Shown here one piece after another: positions 1-4,376 of a stretch of DNA of 5,147 nucleotides. A model generated the notes under the pieces. That model did not search any database. It was not told the DNA's origin and saw only the letters and a program-made list of their open reading frames with translations. Source of the DNA: an uncultured Lachnoclostridium sp. GTDB taxonomy: Bacteria > Bacillota > Clostridia > Lachnospirales > Lachnospiraceae. The position numbers and the translations under genes are program-made. The stretch lies in assembly GCA_958425285.1 (NCBI GenBank), contig CATZVV010000155.1:1-5147 (forward strand), given 5' to 3'. Each line of letters opens with the position of its first letter. Within the stretch, counting starts at the first letter, position 1.

Positions 1-492
1 GTGGGATGGCCTAAGGGATGGGCGGCATTTAATTTGGCAAAGCAGGTATGGAATGAAAAATCTGAAGATGACAGCATGAAATCACAACATGAGTCCTCTA
101 TGATGTTTCCGATTGGTGAAGCCAATGATGCCTATGCAAAGTATTTCATTGGACAAAGTTATCTTGCACCGATTTCCAAAGAACAGATAAGCATCTTTAA
201 TGTAACGTTTGAACCTGGTTGCAGAAATAATTGGCATGTCCACCATGCGGACGATGGTGGTGGACAGATTCTCATTTGTGTAGGTGGAAAAGGATATTAC
301 CAGGAATATGGAAAGGAACCGTTGTTGATGCAACCGGGTGATGTTGTAAACATTCGAACAGGAGTGAAGCATTGGCATGGGGCGACTCCAGATAACTGGT
401 TTTCACATTTGGCAGTTGAAGTTCCCGGTAAGAATGTGAGTAATGAGTGGATGGAAGCAGTAACTGATGAGCAGTATGAGAAACTGAAATAG
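1..492 (+). CDS. Carboxymuconolactone decarboxylase/cupin fusion protein, 3' part only
   Basis: The visible 163 codons are the C-terminal part of a longer protein. Residues 2-18 (GWPKGWAAFNLAKQVW) resemble the end of an AhpD/carboxymuconolactone decarboxylase (CMD) domain, so the GTG at position 1 is probably an internal Val codon and the gene begins outside the window. Residues about 35-142 form a cupin barrel. Likely metal ligands are H79 and H81 (WHVHH), Q89 (GGGQ) and H124 (KHWHG), with Gln in place of the usual cupin Glu, as in manganese cupins of the hydroxynitrile-lyase-like group. CMD-cupin fusions are common in anaerobic Firmicutes; their substrate is generally unknown, and a role in redox or aromatic/lactone chemistry is inference. 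The gene is convergent with merR and ends in TAG, 17 nt before the shared terminator hairpin. An internal ATG at 76 has no ribosome binding site, which favours the fusion reading. Confidence 0.85.
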   Translation: MGWPKGWAAFNLAKQVWNEKSEDDSMKSQHESSMMFPIGEANDAYAKYFIGQSYLAPISKEQISIFNVTFEPGCRNNWHVHHADDGGGQILICVGGKGYYQEYGKEPLLMQPGDVVNIRTGVKHWHGATPDNWFSHLAVEVPGKNVSNEWMEAVTDEQYEKLK

Positions 493-509
493 ATAAATCA
501 TTAAATATA

Positions 510-543
510 AATGGTCGCTTCGAAATTAATCGGAGTGACCATT
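510..543. terminator. Probable bidirectional terminator between the cupin and merR genes
   Basis: A 14-bp stem pairs 510-523 (AATGGTCGCTTCGA) with 530-543 (TCGGAGTGACCATT), with two G·U-type wobbles on the + strand and a 6-nt loop. The flank on the + side is T-rich but has no long T run (TGTATTAT). On the minus side the tail is TATATTTAATG. It lies between convergent genes, and the merR stop codon (526-528) lies in the loop, so the last few merR codons are also terminator stem. Confidence 0.65.
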
Positions 544-981
544 TGTATTATGCGATTTATTATATAGTAGTTGGATTTCGGATGGTAAGTGGTCTGGCAA
601 CATTTTATGTATGCCATCTTCGTTACCATCTTTTATTGCCTGCTCATAGTACCAGCATTTGAATTCAATCATTGCCATATTCTTTTCAAGTTCCTTCATT
701 CGTTCTCTGAGAAGAAGCTTTTGTTTTTCGAACATGTTTTTTCGCTTCGAATAGGTAGAAGGTCCCTCAGAGCACCATTCCATGAATGTTTTAATATCCT
801 TGATTTCCATCCCTGTTTTTTTGAGGCATTCAATCACACGTAGGGCTTCTATTTCTGTGTCAGTGAATTTTCGAATTCCGGAAGAACGCTTCATATCAGG
901 AAAAAGACCTTCTTTATCATAATAACGCAGAGTAGAAACCGGTAAGTGGAACATTTCTGATATTTGACCAATGGTATACAT
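526..981 (-). CDS. MerR-family transcriptional regulator, NmlR/AdhR-like
   Basis: This 151-residue protein has a MerR-type N-terminal winged helix-turn-helix. Residues 2-30 hold YTIGQISEMFHLPVSTLRYY and DKEGLFP, and the wing continues through about residue 70. A long dimerisation helix with coiled-coil character follows at about 75-115 (KQKLLLRERMKELEKNMAMIE). Cysteines are at 52, 70 and 109. Cys52 is in the CLKKTGM segment, which corresponds to the conserved reactive Cys of NmlR/AdhR regulators (Cys52 in B. subtilis AdhR). Those proteins respond to aldehydes and other thiol-reactive electrophiles. There is no metal-binding Cys cluster like that of MerR proper or SoxR. The ATG at 979-981 is preceded by AAAGGA at 8 nt. 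The gene is divergent from an alcohol dehydrogenase operon and shares an operator region with it, so it most likely activates that operon and limits its own transcription. The family is firm; the ligand is inferred. Confidence 0.93.
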   Translation of the reverse strand: MYTIGQISEMFHLPVSTLRYYDKEGLFPDMKRSSGIRKFTDTEIEALRVIECLKKTGMEIKDIKTFMEWCSEGPSTYSKRKNMFEKQKLLLRERMKELEKNMAMIEFKCWYYEQAIKDGNEDGIHKMLPDHLPSEIQLLYNKSHNTNGHSD

Positions 982-989
982 ATAAATAA

Positions 990-995
990 TCCTTT
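990..995 (-). promoter_or_regulatory. Ribosome binding site of merR
   Basis: On the minus strand AAAGGA lies 8 nt before the merR ATG. A near copy (TGAAAGGAT, repeated at an 11-nt step) lies just upstream at about 1001-1008, but it is too far from the start to act as the main site. Confidence 0.7.
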
Positions 996-1016
996 CATTA
1001 TCCTTTCAAAAAGTTC

Positions 1017-1047
1017 TTGACCTAAAGTTAGGTTTAGGGTTTAGCAT
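1017..1047 (+). promoter_or_regulatory. MerR-type promoter of the adh operon with 19-bp spacer
   Basis: The -35 element TTGACC (1017-1022) and -10 element TAGCAT (1042-1047) are separated by 19 bp. This over-long spacer is diagnostic of promoters activated by MerR-family DNA distortion. The expected start point is near 1054, giving a leader of about 50 nt before the dehydrogenase ATG. The -10 matches consensus at only four of six positions, consistent with dependence on an activator. The assignment is by inspection. Confidence 0.75.
1021..1038. promoter_or_regulatory. MerR-family operator (perfect 6-6-6 inverted repeat)
   Basis: CCTAAA (1021-1026) and TTTAGG (1033-1038) are perfect inverted repeats around the 6-nt centre GTTAGG. 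The 18-bp site begins on the last two bases of the -35 element, the same register as the SoxR operator CCTCAAGTTAACTTGAGG in the soxS promoter. It is the likely binding site of the divergently encoded MerR protein. It also lies just downstream of the predicted merR start point, which would permit autorepression. Confidence 0.75.
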
Positions 1048-1048
1048 A

Positions 1049-1077
1049 AGTATATCATAAGATAATACATAAATCAA
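1049..1077 (-). promoter_or_regulatory. Predicted merR promoter
   Basis: On the minus strand TTGATT (1072-1077) and TATACT (1049-1054) are separated by 17 bp, giving a good sigma-A-type promoter with a start near 1042. The -10 boxes of this promoter and of the opposing adh promoter are one base apart, so the two promoters overlap and RNA polymerase probably cannot open both at once. The operator lies at about +5 to +22 of this transcript. Confidence 0.6.
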
Positions 1078-1089
1078 AGATAAAGAAAT

Positions 1090-1094
1090 GGAGG
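1090..1094 (+). promoter_or_regulatory. Ribosome binding site of the iron alcohol dehydrogenase gene
   Basis: GGAGG lies 9 nt before the ATG at 1104, a strong site that fixes the start of the dehydrogenase. Confidence 0.9.
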
Positions 1095-1103
1095 AACAGA
1101 ATC

Positions 1104-2276
1104 ATGAATGATTTTATATTTCACAATCCTGACAAAGTATATTTCGGAAGAAATCAAATGGAGCACTTACCAGAGGAATTATTGAAATTTGGCAGAAAGG
1201 TATTACTTGTTTACGGTGGTGGTTCAATTAAGAAAAATGGATTGTATGATCACATCTGTAAAATGGCAAAGGAGAATCGAATTGAACTTTTTGAACTTGC
1301 CGGTGTAGAACCAAATCCAAGACATAGTACAGCCAATAAGGGTGCTGAGATTTGTAAAAAGGAAGGTATCGATGTTGTGCTTGCAGTCGGCGGCGGTTCT
1401 ACGATCGACTGTGCAAAGGGGGTTGCCGCTGCATCGAAGACATCAGATGGCGATGTGTGGAATATTGTAAAAAAAGGTGAGTGGGTTACAGAAGCGTTGC
1501 CTATTGTAACTGTACTTACGAATGCTGCAACCGGTTCTGAGATGGATGCCTGGGCTGTTATTTCAAATATGGATACCAATGAGAAACTTTCACTTGGAGG
1601 TAGTGGTGTAATTCCAAAGGTGGCGTTTGAAAATCCTGAGTATTCCTACACACTGTCACCATATCAGACTGCTTGTGGAGCATTTGATATATTTAATCAT
1701 GTACTGGACAACTATTATCTTGCAGGAGATGCTTCTTTTGACATGATTACGGAATTTCAGGAAGCAGTTATGCGTACTGTTGTGAAGTGGACACCGATTG
1801 CATTAAAGGAGCCGGAGAACTATGAGGCAAGGGCAAATCTTATGTGGGCATCTTCTATGGCATTGAATACGGTACTTGATGCCGGAACAGTACATGGATG
1901 TGCATGCCACATGATGGAGCATGAGCTTTCTGCTTATTATGATATTACACATGGTCATGGATTGGCAATTGTTACACCACGTTGGCTTTCTCATATTTTG
2001 AATGAAAATACAGCTCCTCAGATTTATCGTTTGGGAGTAAAGGTTTTTGGCATAGCAAATGATATGGAAGTCATGGAGGGTGCAAGAAAAGCAATTGAAG
2101 CCGTATCAGATTTTTGTTTTAATATTTTAGGACTGAAGGCAAATCTTTCAGAGCTCGGAATTGGTGAAGAACATTTTGTAGATATGGCAAAACATGCATG
2201 CATGGGTGGTGAAATCCCGGGACCGAAGAATCTTTCGGCAGAAGATATAGAAGAAATTTATCGTATGTGTTTATAA
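1104..2276 (+). CDS. Iron-containing alcohol dehydrogenase, butanol dehydrogenase/YqhD type
   Basis: This complete 390-residue group III alcohol dehydrogenase is a cytoplasmic enzyme that interconverts aldehydes and alcohols with NAD(P)H. The N-terminal nucleotide-binding domain shows YGGGSIKKNG (37-46) and GGGSTIDCAK (96-105); TNAATGSEMD (139-148) is the usual TxxxTGSE block. The all-helical C-terminal domain supplies the metal ligands D195 and H199 (FDIFNHV), H269 (CHMMEH) and H283 (THGHG). The 14-residue gap between the last two His matches FucO and YqhD. The YGGGSIKKNG loop resembles clostridial BDH and E. coli YqhD rather than the FucO/AdhE branch. Whether it uses NADH or NADPH cannot be settled by eye. 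It is first in a three-gene operon driven from a MerR-type promoter. By analogy with AdhR-adhA and YqhR-yqhD it probably reduces toxic aldehydes; this substrate is inferred. Fermentative butanol or ethanol formation is the alternative. Confidence 0.96.
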   Translation: MNDFIFHNPDKVYFGRNQMEHLPEELLKFGRKVLLVYGGGSIKKNGLYDHICKMAKENRIELFELAGVEPNPRHSTANKGAEICKKEGIDVVLAVGGGSTIDCAKGVAAASKTSDGDVWNIVKKGEWVTEALPIVTVLTNAATGSEMDAWAVISNMDTNEKLSLGGSGVIPKVAFENPEYSYTLSPYQTACGAFDIFNHVLDNYYLAGDASFDMITEFQEAVMRTVVKWTPIALKEPENYEARANLMWASSMALNTVLDAGTVHGCACHMMEHELSAYYDITHGHGLAIVTPRWLSHILNENTAPQIYRLGVKVFGIANDMEVMEGARKAIEAVSDFCFNILGLKANLSELGIGEEHFVDMAKHACMGGEIPGPKNLSAEDIEEIYRMCL

Positions 2277-2283
2277 ATATGTT

Positions 2284-2292
2284 GGAGAGGAG
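2284..2292 (+). promoter_or_regulatory. Ribosome binding site of the flavodoxin-fold gene
   Basis: GGAGAGGAG lies 8 nt before the ATG at 2301, in a 24-nt gap after the dehydrogenase stop. No terminator or promoter fits in this gap, which supports cotranscription. Confidence 0.88.
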
Positions 2293-2300
2293 CATTTCAA

Positions 2301-2843
2301 ATGAAAAAGAATGTAGTGATCATTTCATCAAGTTTACGAAAAGACAGTAATTCAGAGGCTCTGGCAAAAGCCTTTATGAATGGGGCAATAGAAGGTGGCA
2401 ATGAAGTAGAAATGATATCCTTAGCAGGAAAAAAGATTGAATTTTGTAAAGGATGCCTTGCATGTCAGAAGCTGGGAAAGTGCGTGATTTCAGATGATAC
2501 AAATGAAATTGTAAATAAAATGTTAGAAGCAGACGTATTGGTATTTGCTTCACCGGTTTACTATTATAGTATCTCAGGACAGCTTAAAACGATGCTTGAT
2601 AGAGCAAATCCTTTGTTTTCCCTAGATTATAGGTTTAGGGATGTCTATTTCCTTTCCTGTGCAGCTGAGGATGAAGAAGAAACTGTAGTTGGTGCCAAGA
2701 CAGCTGTTCAGGGATGGATTGATTGTTTTGGAAAGGCAAAGCTGTCAGGAGTTGTATTTGCAGGAGGAGTAAACAGTGCAGGTGATATAAAAGGGCAGCC
2801 GGCATCAATGGAAGCTTATGAAATGGGAAAGCAGATACAATAG
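2301..2843 (+). CDS. Flavodoxin-fold NAD(P)H oxidoreductase with iron-sulfur flavoprotein-type Cys motif
   Basis: This 180-residue cytoplasmic protein belongs to the NADPH-dependent FMN reductase/flavodoxin-like family. The first strand and FMN phosphate loop are VVIISSSLRKDSNSEAL (5-21). ASPVYYYSISGQLKTMLDR (83-101) is the second FMN contact and the typical dimer-forming helix. Between them, Cys49, 52, 55 and 61 form CX2CX2CX5C. This is the compact motif that binds a 4Fe-4S cluster in archaeal iron-sulfur flavoprotein (Isf) of Methanosarcina. Isf passes electrons from ferredoxin to oxygen or peroxide, so an oxidative-stress or electron-transfer role is plausible. Many clostridial flavodoxin-family proteins keep this motif without a proven function. 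The gene follows the dehydrogenase by 24 nt and precedes the lipoprotein gene by 16 nt, so it is very likely coexpressed. The fold is confident; the cluster and substrate are inferred. Confidence 0.9.
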   Translation: MKKNVVIISSSLRKDSNSEALAKAFMNGAIEGGNEVEMISLAGKKIEFCKGCLACQKLGKCVISDDTNEIVNKMLEADVLVFASPVYYYSISGQLKTMLDRANPLFSLDYRFRDVYFLSCAAEDEEETVVGAKTAVQGWIDCFGKAKLSGVVFAGGVNSAGDIKGQPASMEAYEMGKQIQ

Positions 2844-2848
2844 AAGGG
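2842..2848 (+). promoter_or_regulatory. Ribosome binding site deciding the lipoprotein start
   Basis: AGAAGGG begins inside the preceding stop codon and lies 11 nt before the ATG at 2860. It supports this ATG over an in-frame ATG at 2818 inside the flavodoxin gene, which lacks such a site and would put a charged 14-residue leader in front of the signal peptide. Confidence 0.7.
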
Positions 2849-2859
2849 TGCAGTTCTTA

Positions 2860-3438
2860 ATGAAAAGAATAATCTTTATGTGTGTAATTACCTGTCTTTG
2901 TCTGGCTGTTACCGGTTGTTCTGTTTTAAAAGAACAAAAAGAAAAAACGGAAAGCATCGATACAGAAAGTCAGGAAGAAAGCAGTATTGAGAAACCGGTA
3001 GGCACGGAAAGCTCAGAGGATAGTAATGCAGAATATGAAGAAAATGAGACTGTGGGATTGGAGGAAATGACAACGGTAAAACTTGGCATACAGGTTAACG
3101 ATTATTCTATGACTGCGGTTTTTGAAAACAATTCCAGTGCGGAGTCATTGATAAAAGAACTGGAAAAGGAATCCATAACGATTGATATGCATGATTATGG
3201 TAATTTTGAGAAAGTTGGACCACTTGGAATTACTTTGCCCAGAAATGATGAACAAATAACCACAGAAGCTGGTGATATTATTCTATATCTGGGCAACCAG
3301 CTTACAATATATTATGATACCAATTCATGGAGTTTTACCAAAGTTGCAAAGATTGAAAATGTGACGCAGGATGAATTAAAGGAGATTCTGGGAGATGGTG
3401 ATGTCACAGTTATATTATCAATTATGGAATCAGAATAA
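2860..3438 (+). CDS. Secreted lipoprotein with cyclophilin-like domain
   Basis: From the ATG at 2860 the protein has 192 residues. Residues 1-19 are a lipoprotein signal peptide (KR charge, hydrophobic core) ending in the lipobox AVTGC with Cys20 as the lipidated residue, so the mature protein should be anchored on the outer face of the membrane. Residues 21-70 are a low-complexity Glu/Ser/Thr-rich linker. Residues about 72-190 match the cyclophilin-like fold family (PF18050 type). The marks are an AVFENNSSAESLI start, an LPRNDEQITTEAGDIILY core at 126-143, NQLTIYYDTNSWSFTKVAKI at 146-165, and a final EILGDGDVTVILS. This family has the cyclophilin barrel, but no peptidyl-prolyl isomerase activity is established for it to my knowledge. 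It is the last gene of the operon, 16 nt after the flavodoxin-fold gene. Such lipoproteins recur next to flavodoxin-like genes in clostridia (from memory). The molecular role is unknown. Confidence 0.85.
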   Translation: MKRIIFMCVITCLCLAVTGCSVLKEQKEKTESIDTESQEESSIEKPVGTESSEDSNAEYEENETVGLEEMTTVKLGIQVNDYSMTAVFENNSSAESLIKELEKESITIDMHDYGNFEKVGPLGITLPRNDEQITTEAGDIILYLGNQLTIYYDTNSWSFTKVAKIENVTQDELKEILGDGDVTVILSIMESE

Positions 3439-3484
3439 TGTCACATAATAAATTGAAAATATATGAGGCACAACTTCCAGTCTT

Positions 3485-3676
3485 GTGGAGAGATTGGTAA
3501 GACGAGAAAACTTTGTTACAATCAGACATCGGATTGAAGAAAAGAACGGTGAAATGAAAACAGCCCACGGGTTTCAAAGAGCAGATTCTGTAGGCTTAGT
3601 TGCTATGCAATTACAGGCATATCTTACGGCTATAGTGGTAAATACGAAAAGAATTGTAACAGTAATACCGTGTTGA
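3485..3676 (+). mobile_element. IS4-superfamily/IS1182-like transposase, C-terminal remnant
   Basis: The open frame encodes only the tail of a DDE transposase. RHRIEEKNGEMK fits the R(3)E(6)K part of the IS4-type Y(2)R(3)E(6)K signature: R14, E18 and K25 are correctly spaced, and the Tyr position is Val. The following HGFQRADSVGL and MQLQAYLTAIVVNTKRIV resemble the end of IS1182-type transposases of clostridia (HGYxxAxxxGL…MQxQxxMTxxVVNLKRI). A stop just upstream (3464-3466) and the absence of the two Asp-bearing catalytic blocks show that the rest of the gene is lost. The GTG at 3485 is not a real start. The remnant sits directly after the lipoprotein gene and was probably left by a deletion. 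The family call rests on motif memory; the subfamily is less certain. Confidence 0.8.
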
Positions 3677-3687
3677 TACTCGGTATT
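3664..3687. repeat. Short inverted repeat at the end of the transposase remnant
   Basis: AATACCG (3664-3670) and CGGTATT (3681-3687) are perfect 7-bp arms around a 10-nt loop that contains the transposase stop codon. It could be a weak terminator of the former IS gene. No U-tract follows, so function is doubtful. Confidence 0.4.
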
Positions 3688-3818
3688 TATCTAAAGCTTT
3701 CTTTTTCAGTGCCCTTTGTTTTCAAGGCTTTTGGAGAGTTTTATTAAAGCTCTGTGAGCTTCAATAACCACTTATAAAATTGTGGTTTTCAAATTAATAG
3801 TTGTATAGAAGCGATGAA
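3677..3818. other. Non-coding T-rich stretch, probably former IS tail
   Basis: I see no supportable gene here. The stretch is T-rich and holds two small perfect hairpins: AAGCTC/GAGCTT (3747-3752 and 3756-3761, 3-nt loop) and AACCAC/GTGGTT (3766-3771 and 3782-3787, 10-nt loop, followed by TT and C). Its position between a transposase remnant and a broken padR suggests the end of an old insertion, but no terminal inverted repeat pair or target duplication could be identified. Confidence 0.4.
3766..3789 (+). terminator. Weak terminator-like hairpin upstream of padR remnant
   Basis: A 6-bp perfect stem (AACCAC with GTGGTT), 10-nt AT-rich loop and a T4 run spanning the end of the stem. The stem is short and the tail is brief, so activity is uncertain. 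Confidence 0.25.
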
Positions 3819-4138
3819 ATGGAAAACATAACAGAAATGTTAAAGGGTGTATTCTTGAAATCATCAATCGAAGAGAGACCTATGGATATGAAATAACAAA
3901 GCAACTTAATGCACTTGGTTTTTCAGATGTTGTAGAAGGAACGGTATACACGATTTTGGTTCGTCTAGAAAAGAATAACTTAGTAAAAATTGAAAGAAAA
4001 CTCTCTGAGATTGGACCGCCAAGAAAATTTTATATGCTTAATGAAGAAGGGAAGAAAGAACTTTGTCTTTTTTGGGAAAAGTGGGAGTTTGTGTCATCGA
4101 AAATAAATGAGTTAAAGGAGAATGGCAAAAATGAGTAA
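3819..4138 (+). pseudogene. PadR-family regulator, frameshifted near the N terminus
   Basis: The gene starts in one frame as MENITEMLKG (ATG 3819) and is then closed by TAA at 3894-3896. From about 3848 the next frame carries the rest of a PadR winged-helix repressor: CILEIINRRETYGYEIT, then GFSDVVEGTVYTILVRLEK, then the hallmark GPPRKFYMLNEEGKKEL and FWEKWEFVSSKINEL, ending at TAA 4136-4138. Family members read LKG-VLEG-CxLEII here, so a short piece of about 13 nt appears lost around 3846, shifting the frame. The second frame has no ATG, GTG or TTG before the TTG at 3956, which lies inside the DNA-binding domain. No good ribosome binding site precedes ATG 3819. PadR proteins normally repress a neighbouring membrane-protein or transporter operon; none remains here. 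A sequencing error is the alternative explanation, though a 13-nt gap makes that less likely. Confidence 0.85.
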
Positions 4139-4243
4139 ATTTTTTAATGATTAAAAAAGTACAAAACTTATACAGAGGATTGGAAAAATAAACTTAATAA
4201 AGATATTCTAAATAAAATAGCTAATAGCAATAAATCGAAATAA
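4131..4243 (+). pseudogene. Remnant of a small gene once coupled to padR (uncertain)
   Basis: ATG 4131 overlaps the padR stop by 8 nt, the usual arrangement for a gene translated together with padR. It reads MSKFFND and then stops at TAA 4152-4154. One frame over, from 4151, a Lys/Asn-rich reading LKKYKTYTEDWKNKLNKDIL… continues for 30 codons to TAA 4241-4243. A one-base loss after the Asp codon would join the two. padR partner genes often encode small DUF1048-like or membrane proteins starting MSKF or MNKF. I cannot assign a family, and AT-rich DNA can give such readings by chance. Confidence 0.35.
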
Positions 4244-4376
4244 TGCGAACGTCATTCTTATTATAATTTGAAGTTAGTGTAAGTAGAAGTAACCAGCAGT
4301 CAAAATCGTTTGGAATATCGTAGGAAAAATCAGAAACATGTTTGGTATCGGTACCTACCATTACAATTTCAAACAT
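4221..4376 (-). pseudogene. AraC-family regulator, N-terminal fragment
   Basis: On the minus strand ATG 4374-4376 opens a 51-codon frame ending at TAG 4221-4223. Its first ~35 residues (MFEIVMVGTDTKHVSDFSYD, then IPNDFDCWLLLLTLT) look like the start of the cupin-type sensor domain of clostridial AraC regulators, which typically read FxxDIPxGFDCWLLLLTxTPA. After LTLT the likeness stops and the sequence becomes AT-rich (SNYNKNDVRI…). The rest of the sensor and the whole C-terminal double helix-turn-helix are missing. A textbook AAGGAGG site 4 nt upstream and a 16-nt overlap with the end of nfo show it was a real gene start in an nfo-araC arrangement. The breakpoint is probably near 4260-4280. 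The family call is from motif memory and moderately sure. Confidence 0.6.

Noticed and set aside
76..78. Separate cupin gene starting at ATG 76
   Set aside because: No ribosome binding site precedes it, and the frame continues upstream into a CMD-like segment, so a fusion is the simpler reading.
82..378. 98-codon minus-strand open frame opposite the cupin gene
   Set aside because: It is antisense to a clear cupin domain, has no recognisable motif, and is a by-product of codon use on the other strand.
589..843. 84-codon plus-strand open frame opposite merR
   Set aside because: It mirrors the MerR coding sequence, shows no domain and has no ribosome binding site.
1042..1077. Riboswitch or structured leader before the alcohol dehydrogenase
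   Set aside because: The leader is only about 50 nt and AT-rich, with no convincing stem; the MerR operator explains the regulation better.
1250..1994. Two minus-strand open frames within the alcohol dehydrogenase gene
   Set aside because: Both lie opposite conserved nucleotide- and metal-binding motifs of the dehydrogenase and have no features of their own.
2818..2859. Longer lipoprotein start at ATG 2818
   Set aside because: It lies inside the flavodoxin gene and adds a charged leader before the signal peptide; ATG 2860 has a ribosome binding site and gives a normal lipoprotein signal.
3956..4138. Functional 60-residue protein from TTG 3956
   Set aside because: It would begin inside the PadR winged helix, lack the recognition helix and have no ribosome binding site; it is the 3' part of a broken gene.
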